Source of the DNA: CAYPTB01 sp964413535
GTDB taxonomy: Bacteria; Planctomycetota; UBA1135; GCA-002686595
Direction: 5' to 3'
Assembly: GCA_964413535.1 (NCBI GenBank)
Contig: CAYPTB010000021.1
Coordinates: 62,001-126,000 of the forward strand
Length of the DNA: 64,000 nucleotides
Shown here: positions 43,031 through 51,750 of the stretch, piece after piece
Numbering within the stretch: the first letter of the stretch is position 1
How the letters are laid out: each line of letters starts with the position of its first letter
Translations under genes and position numbers: made by a program
Notes under the pieces: model-generated
Told to the model about the DNA's origin: nothing
The model's input: only the letters and a program-made list of their open reading frames with translations
The model's database searches: none

Positions 43031-43381
43031 GAATCAGTGCTCCCTCAGGGAGCGCCGAACGGCGGACCGCTCGACGCCCCGCGTTTGGGGTCGATTGATC
43101 CGCGCTTCCTCGAACCATCTGGTCACCGCTCCGCCGGGTCGTCGCCCATTCGGACGAGCGGACCTCGATGCGTGCGGGCCTATTGGGCGGCGCGCTACGG
43201 GTCTCGGGTTGGCTTCACCGGACCGATGGAAGCTTAGGCCCGAACCGGCCCGCACAAGGGGAATTCCGCGGCGAAGTCCCGCGTGCATCCGCCTTTCTAT
43301 TTCCTTACTGCGATTCCACCTGACTTCCAACGCACGCACTAACGTCCACGCGCGGCACAACTTCGCTCACGTCGACCCGTA
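43031..43381. promoter_or_regulatory. Right attachment arm and promoter region of the leftward operon
   Basis: 351 bases with no gene. It holds the promoter for the AlpA-primase operon and, next to attR, a lower-GC stretch (43290-43345) that could bind integrase or excisionase. The last bases before the core read CCCGTAG, which happens to match the tRNA 5' end (positions 4-10 of the tRNA). Confidence 0.5.
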
Positions 43382-43390
43382 GATTTCTAA
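43382..43390 (+). repeat. attR core, GATTTCTAA
   Basis: Second copy of the 9-bp crossover core; see 27504-27512. Confidence 0.9.
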
Positions 43391-43425
43391 TCCGACGGTC
43401 CCTGGTTCGAGTCCAGGCGGGCGCG
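43382..43425 (+). pseudogene. 3' half of the disrupted tRNA-Arg(TCT) gene (attR)
   Basis: Starts with the 9-bp core, then TCCGA (anticodon 3' stem), CGGTC, T stem CCTGG/CCAGG with loop TTCGAGT, acceptor CGGGCGC and discriminator G. No CCA is encoded (CCCA follows). It pairs exactly with the 5' half at 27474-27512. Confidence 0.93.
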
Positions 43426-43493
43426 CCCAACTCGCGGACGGCCGCGCTCGGTGCTGTTGGTGCGCGCGCGGGCGCGGAGTAGGCTCTCGCACC

Positions 43494-44891
43494 TTGTTCC
43501 GCTACGTCTTGAGCTGGCGCTACCTCGTGAAGCGCCGCACGAACTTGATCGCCATCGTGGGGCTGTTCCTGGCGGTGGGCGCGCTGATCATGATCCTGTC
43601 GATCATGACGGGCTTCCTGGAGGCGAACCGGAGCTTCCTGCGCGGCAGTCTGTCGGACGTGGTGATCGCGCCGCTCTTCGGCGAGCGTTCGGACGGGACG
43701 CAGGTGCGCGAGGACCCCGAGGCGCTGGTCGAGCTCGTGCGCGCGGATCCGCGCGTGCGCGCGGCCTCGGCGCGGTTGCGCTACTACGGGATCCTCCATC
43801 GGCCGGGTTACGTCGGCGCAGGGGGCCTGGCCGAGACGGCCGGCGGCGTGCTGGCGCGCACCGGAGTCGCGACACTCGCGGCCGTGCAGCTCGTCGGGGT
43901 CGATCCGCCTGCGGCCGACGGGGTCGGGAGCGCGTTGCACGCGAACGATCCATCCGGGTTCGCGGCCGCGCTCGCGCGCGAGCCGCAGAAGGGCGTGCGC
44001 GTGGCGGACCCGCGCTCCCCGTTCCGGCGACCGCCGGACTTCCCCGCCGATGGGCCCGAGCCGGTCGTCGTGGGCGAGCAGCTCTTCGCCGCCCTCGAGC
44101 TCGCGCGCGGCGACGTGCTCGAGATCGTCACGGCGCGGCCGGATGCGGACGCGGCGGTCGAGCCGCGGCGCCTGCGCTTCACGGTCGCCGGGACGTTCCG
44201 CTCGGGTCAGAACGACGCCGACCTGTCGTGGATCTACGTGGCGCGGCCGGCGCTCGCGGCCATGGTCGGCGGACGCAGTTTCAGCGAGGCGTGCGTCGAG
44301 CTCTTCGACTACGAGCGCGACGGCGCGGCGTTCGGCGCGGACGTCGCGCGGGCGCTCGACACGGCGCGCATGATCAAGGGCGACCGGCGCTACGAGGTGC
44401 GCACGTGGGAGTCCTTCGAGGGCTCGCTCGTGGGCGCGATCGAGAACCAGCGCAGCTTGATGGCGATCATCCTGAGCCTGGTGCTGCTCGTGGCGGGCTT
44501 CACGGTGTTCGCGATCCTGTCGATGATGGTCCGGGAGAAGCGGCGCGACGTGGGGATCCTGACCGCGCTGGGCGCGACACCCGGGGGGCTCGTGTCGCTG
44601 TTCCTCCTGATCTCGCTGTGGGACGTGATGCTCGGCGCCGCCTCGGGCGCGCTGGTCGGCACGTGGGCCGCGCTCGAGATCGACGCGATCGAGCGCGGGC
44701 TGTCGAGCGTCCTGGGCGTCGACATCATCAACCGCGACATGTACCTGTTCGACACGATCCCGAGCCGCGTGCAACCCGAGGCCGTGGCGCTGGTGCTCGT
44801 CGGAACGCTCGTCGCGGCGCTCCTCGCGGCGCTGGTCCCGGCTTGGAGCGCCTCGCGGCTCGACCCGCTGCAGGCGGTTCGACTCGAGTAG
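43494..44891 (+). CDS. LolC/LolE-type ABC transporter permease
   Basis: 465 residues with an N-terminal helix (RTNLIAIVGLFLAVGALIMI), a large periplasmic MacB-PCD-like domain, and three C-terminal helices with the FtsX pattern (GFTVFAILSMMVREKRRDVG, then ILTALGATPGGLVSLFLLIS). This is the lipoprotein-release permease family. TTG at 43494 is the start; no ATPase (LolD) is next to it. It is the first host gene beyond attR. Confidence 0.87.
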   Translation: MFRYVLSWRYLVKRRTNLIAIVGLFLAVGALIMILSIMTGFLEANRSFLRGSLSDVVIAPLFGERSDGTQVREDPEALVELVRADPRVRAASARLRYYGILHRPGYVGAGGLAETAGGVLARTGVATLAAVQLVGVDPPAADGVGSALHANDPSGFAAALAREPQKGVRVADPRSPFRRPPDFPADGPEPVVVGEQLFAALELARGDVLEIVTARPDADAAVEPRRLRFTVAGTFRSGQNDADLSWIYVARPALAAMVGGRSFSEACVELFDYERDGAAFGADVARALDTARMIKGDRRYEVRTWESFEGSLVGAIENQRSLMAIILSLVLLVAGFTVFAILSMMVREKRRDVGILTALGATPGGLVSLFLLISLWDVMLGAASGALVGTWAALEIDAIERGLSSVLGVDIINRDMYLFDTIPSRVQPEAVALVLVGTLVAALLAALVPAWSASRLDPLQAVRLE

Positions 44892-44931
44892 CACGGTTGT
44901 CGCGCCGCGCCGCTTCGGTTCTGATCGGGGC

Positions 44932-45540
44932 GTGTCCGTTCGAGTCCTCGTCCTCGCGTGCGCCCTCGGCGCGCTGCCCGGTTGCCTGGCGCCGGACGCC
45001 GACGCGTCGGCGGCGCTCGCTGCGCGCCGCGCGGATCCGGGATCGCCCCTCGCCGATCTGGAACGCGCGCGGCGGCGACCGCTCGAGCCGCCGGCCGGGC
45101 ACGTCCACGTGCTCGTGTTCGTCACCACCGATTGCCCCATCTCGAACGCGTTCGCTCCGGAGATCCGCGCGATCGCGGCCGAGCACGCCGCGGATCCCGT
45201 GCGCTTCTTCCTCGTGCACGTCGACTGGGAGCTCACGGCGGAGGCGGCGCGCGCCCATGCAGCGGAGTTCGGCTACGAGCTCCCGATCCTCGTCGATCGC
45301 GAGCACACGCTCGTGCGCGCCACGGGAGCGAGCGTCACGCCGGAGGCCGTGGTCGTCACCGATTCCGGCGCGTTCGCCTACCGCGGCCGCATCGACGACC
45401 GCTTCGCGGACCTGGGCGTGAAGCGCCGCGCTCCGACGCGCCGCGACCTGCGCGATGCGCTCGAGGCCCTGCTCGCGGGTCGCGCGCCGCCCGTCGCGCG
45501 CACGCAGGCCGTGGGCTGCCTGATCCCCGACCTGCCGTAG
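44932..45540 (+). CDS. Redoxin-domain lipoprotein
   Basis: 202 residues. A lipoprotein signal (ALGALPGC) is followed by a thioredoxin fold: HVHVLVFVTTDCPISNAFAP, then VHVDWELTAEAARAHAAEFG and VTPEAVVVTDSGAFAYRGRI. It has only the single Cys of TTDCP in the active loop, so it looks like the AlkHPA/redoxin type used beside cytochrome-containing proteins. It precedes the cytochrome/EF-hand gene by 70 bases. Confidence 0.85.
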   Translation: MSVRVLVLACALGALPGCLAPDADASAALAARRADPGSPLADLERARRRPLEPPAGHVHVLVFVTTDCPISNAFAPEIRAIAAEHAADPVRFFLVHVDWELTAEAARAHAAEFGYELPILVDREHTLVRATGASVTPEAVVVTDSGAFAYRGRIDDRFADLGVKRRAPTRRDLRDALEALLAGRAPPVARTQAVGCLIPDLP

Positions 45541-45610
45541 GGCCCTTGTCATCCGGGTCGCGGCCCGCGACGATGCCCGCGCTCCCTCGGCCGCTTCGAA
45601 GGATCCAAGT

Positions 45611-47149
45611 ATGTCGCGCACGCAATCGGGACGCAGCGGGTTCGCGTCGTTCGCAGGGCTCGGCCTCGCCTCGACGGCGTGGCTGATGCCGGGCCACCTG
45701 GCGGGAGAGGAAGGCTCGCGCGCGAGCGGCGCGAGCGCCCCCGCCCAGGTGACCTTCGCCGAGCACGTCGCTCCGATCCTCTTCGAGCACTGCGCGTCCT
45801 GCCATCGACCGGGGGAAGCGGCGCCGTTCCCGCTCGAGAGCTACGCGGACGCGGCGAAGCGCGGGCGCATGCTCCAGATGGTGACGCAGACGCGTTTCAT
45901 GCCGCCCTGGAAGCCGACGCCGGGCTACGGCGAGTTCAAGGACGCGCGCGCGCTCTCCGACGTCGACATCGAGACGTTGCGGCGCTGGGTCGAGTCGGGC
46001 ATGGCGGAGGGCGACCCGGCGCGGACGCCTGCGCTGCCGCGCTTCGCGCCGGGCTGGCAGCTCGGCGAGCCGGACCTCGTGGTCACCATGGGCGAGCCCT
46101 TCGAGGTGCCCGCGGACGGCCCGGACCTCTACCGCAACTTCGTGATCCCGCTCGAGCTCGCCCAGGACGAGTGGGTCACCGCGGTCGAGGTGCGCCCCTC
46201 CGCGCGCAGCGTGGTGCACCACGCGCGGTTCTTCCTCGACGACACGGGCACGGCGCGCCAGCTCGACGCGCGCGACGCGGGTCCGGGGTTCGACGGGATC
46301 GCCTTCGCCGCGACGGGCAACCTCGGCGGTTGGGCCGTGGGCGGCGTTCCGCGTCGGCTCCCCGACGGACTCGCGCGGCCGCTGCCCAAGGACGCGGAGC
46401 TCGTGCTCCAGGTGCACTTCCATCCGAGCGGCAAGCCGGAGCGCGAGCAGACGACGCTCGGGATCCACTTCGCCAGTGAGCGCCCGGAGCGCTCGCTCAT
46501 GGAGTTCCAGGTCCCGCCGGAGTACGGCTCCTTCGCCGGCATCGACATCCCGGCCGGCGAGGCGAACTACGTGGTGGCCGATCGCTTCGAGATCCCCGTG
46601 GACGTGGAGCTCGTCGACGTCGCGGGCCACGCGCACTACGTGTGCACGAAGATGATCGGCCGCGCGACGTTCCCCGACGGACGCACGGAGCCGCTCGTCT
46701 TCATCGACGACTGGGACTTCAACTGGCAGGGCTGGTACGAGTACCAAGAGCCCGTGTACCTGCCCGCCGGCACGCTCGTCGACGTCGAGCTCGTCTACGA
46801 CAACTCCGCGCTGAACCCGCGCAACCCGCACTCGCCTCCGCGGCGCATCCGCTGGGGGCTCGAGTCCACCGATGAAATGGGCAGCTTGATCTTCAACGCC
46901 GTGCCGGTGAACGAGGACGACAAGGCCTGGTTCCACCTCGTGTCTGCGGGCCGCAACTTCGGGCCGCGGAAACAGGGAGCGAAGGACTTGCTCGCCTACC
47001 TGCGCTCGATGGATCGCGACGGCGACGGGGACGTCGAGCGGGACGAGGTGGGGGGCGACCTGCGCGAGCTCCTCGGTCACCTCGACCGCGACGGCGACAA
47101 GCGGCTCGACGCCGTCGAGCTCGACGCGCTCGAGGCCCGCACGTTGTGA
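45611..47149 (+). CDS. Cytochrome c / ascorbate-type monooxygenase-fold / EF-hand protein
   Basis: 512 residues with an N-terminal export signal. A haem site CASCHRPGEA (about residue 61) and distal Met region give a cytochrome c domain; the middle has the copper monooxygenase-like fold (SVVHHARFFLDDTG, LQVHFHPSG, DVAGHAHYVCTKM). The C terminus carries two EF-hand loops (DRDGDGDVERDE and DRDGDKRLDAVE). The redoxin gene upstream suggests one periplasmic redox unit; the substrate is unknown. Confidence 0.83.
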   Translation: MSRTQSGRSGFASFAGLGLASTAWLMPGHLAGEEGSRASGASAPAQVTFAEHVAPILFEHCASCHRPGEAAPFPLESYADAAKRGRMLQMVTQTRFMPPWKPTPGYGEFKDARALSDVDIETLRRWVESGMAEGDPARTPALPRFAPGWQLGEPDLVVTMGEPFEVPADGPDLYRNFVIPLELAQDEWVTAVEVRPSARSVVHHARFFLDDTGTARQLDARDAGPGFDGIAFAATGNLGGWAVGGVPRRLPDGLARPLPKDAELVLQVHFHPSGKPEREQTTLGIHFASERPERSLMEFQVPPEYGSFAGIDIPAGEANYVVADRFEIPVDVELVDVAGHAHYVCTKMIGRATFPDGRTEPLVFIDDWDFNWQGWYEYQEPVYLPAGTLVDVELVYDNSALNPRNPHSPPRRIRWGLESTDEMGSLIFNAVPVNEDDKAWFHLVSAGRNFGPRKQGAKDLLAYLRSMDRDGDGDVERDEVGGDLRELLGHLDRDGDKRLDAVELDALEARTL

Positions 47150-49704
47150 GCCGGCCGACTCCGGGCGTGCAGAGCTCGCGTTCGTCCGACGGCGCGCCGC
47201 GCGGCGTCCGGGGCGCGGGGCTGCGTTCGAGCGTCGCGGGCGTGCTGCTGCACGGCTCGTGGGCGGCCCTCCTCTTCGCCCTCGCGCGCGCCGCGCTGTT
47301 CTTCGCCATGGAGCACTACGCGCACGGGAGCGACCTGGCGCGGACCGAGTTGCGCCTCGCGGCGGCCGCGCCCTCGATCGCGCTGTCCGCGGGCGCCGTC
47401 GGTGTCGCGGCGGCGGCGCTGGTCGCCCTGCGTCCGGGGGGCCTCGGGCGCTTCCTGCGCGCGGGCGCGAGCGTCGCTTGCGTGATCGTCGCGGCGCTCT
47501 TGATCCACGCGTTGCTCGCGGGGCTCCTCGGCGACGCGACGCGTCGCATCGGCTGGGACACCCCGCGCGGGCGCTCGGCGCACCAGGCCCTGGCGGGTGT
47601 CTCGCTCGTCTCGGCGCTCGCGCTCGCGTTCGCGGAGCGTTGGAGGCGCGGGAGAGCGCGGGAGCCGCGCGTCGCCTTCGCCGCCGTTCCCCTCGCGGCG
47701 CTCGCGATCGCTCCCCTGCTGGCGCGCGCCGCGTGGCAGAGCTTGGAAGGCCTGATGCTCGTCTCCGAGATCGAGATCGAGCTCCCGGTGACGCGCCCCA
47801 AGCTCGACGTGCTCGTCGAGCGCACCGATCTCGCGCCGTACTTCTCGGTCATCACGCCGTCCCTCGACTACGAGGTCGACGGCTCCGACATGCCCGCGCT
47901 CGTCCTGCCTGCGCCGGCGCGCGTTCGCATCAGGCTCGGCGATCTCGACGAGCCGCTGTACCTCAGGGCGCGCGCCGGGATCGACTGCAGCGTCTTCACG
48001 TCCGGCGCCGCGCAGGCCTTGGCCGGGACGCGGGTGTGCTTCGAGCTCTCGATGGTGGAGAGCAAGGGTCGTCCGCGCCGGGCCAAGGCGGGGAAGGCCG
48101 GGTTCGCCGTGCGCGAGGTGTTTCGCGGGGAAATCGCGGTGGAGTCGCTCGAGCTGGAGCAGGGCGTGCTCGGCGGGACGGCCTGGCTGGATGCGACCGG
48201 CGACGACGGATTGCTCGTGCAACCCGGAGACGTGATCGAGTTCTCGACCATGCTCGCCGACGCGCAGGGCGAGGTGCTGTCCGACGCTCCGCTCTTGTGC
48301 GGCTTCGGCGGCTTGACGCTCGAGCGCCGGACACTCTTGCCACGCGAGAGCTCGTCGCCCGAGCAACCGAACATCGTGCTGGTCGTGATGGACACGCAAC
48401 GCGCGGATCGCCTGTCGGTGTACGGCTACGAGCGCGATACGTCGCCGCGCCTGGCTGAGCTCGCCGCGCGCGGTCTGACCTACGACCAGGCCTACTCGAC
48501 CTCGAGCTGGACCTGGCCGTCGACCGCCTCGATCCTCACCGGCCTGCATCCCGAGGAGCACGGTGTGGCGAGCAACCGCGCGTGCTACCTCCCCACTTCG
48601 CTCGACACGCTGGCGGAGGTGCTGCAGCGCGCGGGGTACACGACGGCGGCCTTCTCCGCGAACCCGCTCGTCGTGCCCAACAAGAACTTCGACCAGGGCT
48701 TCGAGTCCTTCGAGCACGGCCGCGGCGCGTTCCGGCAGAGCAACCTCGTGCTGCCGGCCGTGCTCGAGTGGCTCGAGGCGGTGGCCGGCACGCGCTTCTT
48801 CCTCTACCTGCAGCTCACCGATCCGCACGTCCCGCTGATCCCACTGCCCGAAGGCCGGCGGCTCCACGCGCCCGACGTGGAGGAGGACTTCAACCCGTAC
48901 ATGATCGAGCGCGCGAACGTGCGCCTGCGCAAGGGAGCCGGCCACACCGAGTCGGGCGTCGTCGTCACCGAGCGCGTCGTCGAGCCGAAGGTGCAGACGA
49001 AGATCAAGCAGCAGTACGACGCCTGCACGTGGACCGGCGATTACTACGTGGGGCTGCTCCTGGACCGGCTGAGCGCGCTCGGACTCGAGGACGAGACCGT
49101 CTTCGTGTTCACGAGCGACCACGGCGAGGAGCTCTTCGAACACGGCCTCGTCGAGCACGGCAAGCAGCTCTACTCGGAGCTCGTGCACGTGCCGCTCGTA
49201 CTCGCCGGCCCGGGCATCCCGCGCGGCGCGCGCATCGGAGAGCCCGTCTCGAACCGCCACCTGGCGCCGACGCTCGCGCGCATCGGCGGAGCGACGCTCG
49301 CGGGACTCCCCGACGCGCTCGATCTCGCGGCGCCGCCCGCGGATCTCGCCCGGCTCGAGCCGTCGGTGTTCTTCTCGACCGAGCAGGGCTGGTGGAACGG
49401 TCGCCAGGGTCAGACGATCTACGGCCTGCGCCGCGGCGAATGGGTCGTGCACGTCGCGCCCGAGGGCGGGCCGTGGGGCGGCGACCCGGGCACGCGCGCG
49501 GGCGACGTCCGCCTCTACCACCTCGCCAGCGATCCGGGCGAGACGGTCGACCGCTCGGCCGACGAGCCAAAGCTCGCGGCCGAGCTGGCACAGGAGTGCC
49601 TGGACCGCGCCGCCCAACTCACCGCGCGCCGCGTGGCACCCGGCGTCGAGGCCGGCCAGGGCACGCTGCAAATGCTGCGCGACATCGGCTACGCGGACGA
49701 GTGA
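47146..49704 (+). CDS. Membrane-anchored sulfatase-fold enzyme with Thr at the catalytic position
   Basis: 852 residues. About five N-terminal membrane helices are followed by a beta-rich domain and a C-terminal alkaline-phosphatase/sulfatase domain (from about residue 404: PNIVLVVMDTQRADRLSVYG, later FTSDHGEELFEHGLVEHGKQ). Where sulfatases have C/S-x-P-S-R, this protein reads TWPSTASILTG, so the usual formylglycine precursor is replaced by Thr and the Arg is absent, as in phosphoethanolamine and glycerolphosphate transferases. GTG at 47146 overlaps the previous stop. Confidence 0.82.
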   Translation: MSRPTPGVQSSRSSDGAPRGVRGAGLRSSVAGVLLHGSWAALLFALARAALFFAMEHYAHGSDLARTELRLAAAAPSIALSAGAVGVAAAALVALRPGGLGRFLRAGASVACVIVAALLIHALLAGLLGDATRRIGWDTPRGRSAHQALAGVSLVSALALAFAERWRRGRAREPRVAFAAVPLAALAIAPLLARAAWQSLEGLMLVSEIEIELPVTRPKLDVLVERTDLAPYFSVITPSLDYEVDGSDMPALVLPAPARVRIRLGDLDEPLYLRARAGIDCSVFTSGAAQALAGTRVCFELSMVESKGRPRRAKAGKAGFAVREVFRGEIAVESLELEQGVLGGTAWLDATGDDGLLVQPGDVIEFSTMLADAQGEVLSDAPLLCGFGGLTLERRTLLPRESSSPEQPNIVLVVMDTQRADRLSVYGYERDTSPRLAELAARGLTYDQAYSTSSWTWPSTASILTGLHPEEHGVASNRACYLPTSLDTLAEVLQRAGYTTAAFSANPLVVPNKNFDQGFESFEHGRGAFRQSNLVLPAVLEWLEAVAGTRFFLYLQLTDPHVPLIPLPEGRRLHAPDVEEDFNPYMIERANVRLRKGAGHTESGVVVTERVVEPKVQTKIKQQYDACTWTGDYYVGLLLDRLSALGLEDETVFVFTSDHGEELFEHGLVEHGKQLYSELVHVPLVLAGPGIPRGARIGEPVSNRHLAPTLARIGGATLAGLPDALDLAAPPADLARLEPSVFFSTEQGWWNGRQGQTIYGLRRGEWVVHVAPEGGPWGGDPGTRAGDVRLYHLASDPGETVDRSADEPKLAAELAQECLDRAAQLTARRVAPGVEAGQGTLQMLRDIGYADE

Positions 49705-49707
49705 GGA

Positions 49708-50289
49708 TCAGCGCGTCACGACGGCGCGCGTCTCCCCGTCGCCGACCTTCGTTCGCGCGTACGCCCAACCGCCGGCCGGAACGAAGCCCCCGCGGCCGTC
49801 GCGCACGTCCCACACGATGCGGCAGGCGAGGTAGTAGTCGCCCGCAGGCAGGGCTTGGAACAGGAAGCCGCCGAAGCCGTCGGCGCGCGTCGTCCAGTGA
49901 AAGTGGTCGGCGCGCGGGTCGGCGGGCTCGAGCGCCTCGCCGCCCAGGATCTCGCGCTCGAACCACTCCTCCGAGTAGGTCGTGACCGGCATCAAGTGCA
50001 CGAGGCAGCCCGCGCCGAACTTCACGTCTCCGCCGCGCGTGCGCAGGAAGGCTTGACCGCTGATGGAGCCCGCGCCGTCGGCGCGGAAGGGGTCGTACTC
50101 GAGGGAGATGAAGTGCCTTCGGCGCGGCGCCGCGCCGCTCCCGGCGCGCAGGATCGGCGCCACGGCGACGTCGTTCCCGACCTCGCTCCCGCCGTCCTCC
50201 CCGCGCGCGCCCCCCTCCGGGCTCTCGACCGGCGACACCCGACAACCGAGCGCCAGAACGAGCAGGAACCAGAGAGCGCGCATCGTCAT
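49708..50289 (-). CDS. Lipoprotein with carboxypeptidase-regulatory-like fold
   Basis: 193 residues with signal and lipobox (LVLALGC). The mature part contains a beta-sandwich pattern (GSISGQAFLRTRGGDVKFGA, then FGGFLFQALPAGDYYLACRI). It ends 4 bases from the convergent sulfatase-fold gene. Function unknown. Confidence 0.7.
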   Translation of the reverse strand: MTMRALWFLLVLALGCRVSPVESPEGGARGEDGGSEVGNDVAVAPILRAGSGAAPRRRHFISLEYDPFRADGAGSISGQAFLRTRGGDVKFGAGCLVHLMPVTTYSEEWFEREILGGEALEPADPRADHFHWTTRADGFGGFLFQALPAGDYYLACRIVWDVRDGRGGFVPAGGWAYARTKVGDGETRAVVTR

Positions 50290-50317
50290 GGGGAGTCTAC
50301 GGGCCGCCCGCGGGAGC

Positions 50318-51145
50318 TCAAAGCAAACGGATCGCGGCTCCCAGGGTCGCGAGCACGCGCTCGATCAGGGAACCGCTGAGCGGCGCGCGATCGAACTCCG
50401 CGAGGACCAGGTCGAACGCGCGGTCCGCGTTGCGCGGGCGCAGAGACTCCGGCTGCGACCCCAGTCGCTGGATGGACGCGAGCAGGCTTTCGAGCTCGCG
50501 CCCGTCGAGCCACACGCCGTGCTCGCGGCACACGTCGAGCACGACGCCCGTCGGGCGATCGCGGTGGCGGTGTTGACGCCGCACCATCAGCTCGCCGCAG
50601 TCGAGACACGGGATGTAGTGCGGACCGCCGGCGCGCGGAGTCTTGGCTGGAGCGCGGTCGTCGGGAAGCTCGAAGGAAGCCTGCTCCGCCTCGCGACAGG
50701 TCGCGCGGAAGGCTTCGGGATCGATCCAGATCCCGCGGCAGCGCTCGCACTCGACGAGCGCGAAGGTCGGGAGCACGCGGATCTGCAACCGGCCCTTGCA
50801 GCGCGGGCACGAGCGGCCGGAGGGAATCGGCGGAAGCGACTGCGGGTGGATCGTCGTGCCGCAGGTCGAGCAGTGGCGCGCGTCCTCAGCGATGCGCGCG
50901 AAGCACGCGGGACAGGGCATGCTCGAGCGCTCGAGCGCGTCGAGCGCGGCGCCGCAGTACGGACAGGCTGCGTGCTCCGCTCCGACCGGCCCGCCGCAGT
51001 TGGCGCAGCGCCGGGCGGCGACGCGCAGGTCGCGCACGTGCTCCACGCGGAACTCGTGCTCGCAGGCGCAGCGCACCCGGCCGCCCGGCTCGAGATGGCG
51101 CACGTCGTACTGCCGACCGCAGTCGGGACAAGCCTGGAGGAGCAT
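50318..51145 (-). CDS. Zinc-ribbon-rich protein with TFIIB-type fingers
   Basis: 275 residues with at least six CxxC pairs: CPDCGRQYDV, CANCGG, CPYCGAALD, CPACFARI, CSTCGTTI, CPRCKGRL and CERCRGIWID. The last pairs, followed by EHGVWLDGRELESLLASIQR, are the zf-TFIIB module found in many planctomycete and proteobacterial proteins. Probably a metal-binding or nucleic-acid-binding adaptor; no partner seen. Confidence 0.8.
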   Translation of the reverse strand: MLLQACPDCGRQYDVRHLEPGGRVRCACEHEFRVEHVRDLRVAARRCANCGGPVGAEHAACPYCGAALDALERSSMPCPACFARIAEDARHCSTCGTTIHPQSLPPIPSGRSCPRCKGRLQIRVLPTFALVECERCRGIWIDPEAFRATCREAEQASFELPDDRAPAKTPRAGGPHYIPCLDCGELMVRRQHRHRDRPTGVVLDVCREHGVWLDGRELESLLASIQRLGSQPESLRPRNADRAFDLVLAEFDRAPLSGSLIERVLATLGAAIRLL

Positions 51146-51204
51146 GGGGAGGACGCTTCGCGCTCCCGCCTCCTATCGGACGGACCGCCCTGGCGCTGGA
51201 CCCC

Positions 51205-51750
51205 TCAGGGGCTCGCGAGCCGCTCCCGGAGGTCCTCCGCGAACTCGCGCAGGGCCAGCACGAGCGCGTCGTGCGCGCTGCGCTGGAGCGCGCGCACGAC
51301 CGCGCGGCTCTCCACGGTGTCCGACACGGCCTCGAAGTAGCGCGGTCCCTCGACCACGTAGCGCAGGCTGAAGGGAGCCTCGCCCGCGAGCTCGACCTCG
51401 AAGCTCGCCGTGAGGTGGACCGCGAAGTGGAGGACCGTCGCACTCTCGAGCTCGGCGCGCACGACGACGGCCGGGACCGCGTCCTCCCCGGGCGTACCCG
51501 CGAGCGCGCTCCCGAGGAGCTTCCGGGCGTAGCGGGCGAACGCCTCGCCGATCTGGACCTCGTAGCGGTTCGCGAGCCCGGCCACGCCCGAGTGGAAGAC
51601 CGCGACGCGCTTCGCGCCCTTGGGCTCGAGCTCGACCTCCCCGCGGAGCCCGAGCTCGGGCAGCCGCGCGCGTGATTCGGGAACGACGACCGTGTAGCAG
51701 CTCGCGGCGACCGCGAGCGCGAGCACGGCGATCCGGATCCGCGCGCTCAT
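51205..51750 (-). CDS. Lipoprotein of unknown function, 181 aa
   Basis: Signal peptide with lipobox-like AVAASC. The mature part is mixed beta/alpha without known signature. Its ATG overlaps the stop of the O-antigen-ligase-like gene (ATGA), so the two are translated together. Confidence 0.7.
   Translation of the reverse strand: MSARIRIAVLALAVAASCYTVVVPESRARLPELGLRGEVELEPKGAKRVAVFHSGVAGLANRYEVQIGEAFARYARKLLGSALAGTPGEDAVPAVVVRAELESATVLHFAVHLTASFEVELAGEAPFSLRYVVEGPRYFEAVSDTVESRAVVRALQRSAHDALVLALREFAEDLRERLASP

Larger units (their letters stand above)
27504..43390. mobile_element. Integrated satellite-like element, about 15.9 kb, in tRNA-Arg(TCT)
   Basis: Bounded by direct copies of GATTTCTAA (27504-27512 and 43382-43390) inside the split tRNA. 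It carries a tyrosine integrase at the left end, an intact tRNA-Arg(TCT), an AlpA-like protein, a primase-helicase, an iteron-type origin candidate, a terminase-small-subunit-like gene, two XRE regulators, an ImmA/IrrE protease and several unknown genes. No capsid, portal, large terminase, lysis or conjugation genes are seen. Base composition is more varied and generally lower in GC than the flanks, with the lowest at 34.5-35.9 kb. Confidence 0.9.

Noticed and set aside
27504..43390. Element as an integrative conjugative element
   Set aside because: No relaxase, coupling protein or type IV secretion genes could be found.
27504..43390. Element as a complete prophage
   Set aside because: No capsid, portal, large terminase, tail-tube, tape-measure or lysis genes; only a terminase-small-like and a collar-like gene are seen. 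A heavily deleted prophage remains possible.
27474..43425. Trans-spliced or intron-containing tRNA as an explanation for the split tRNA-Arg
   Set aside because: The halves are 15.9 kb apart with an integrase and a direct repeat of the loop at the ends; no intron or leader pairing is present.
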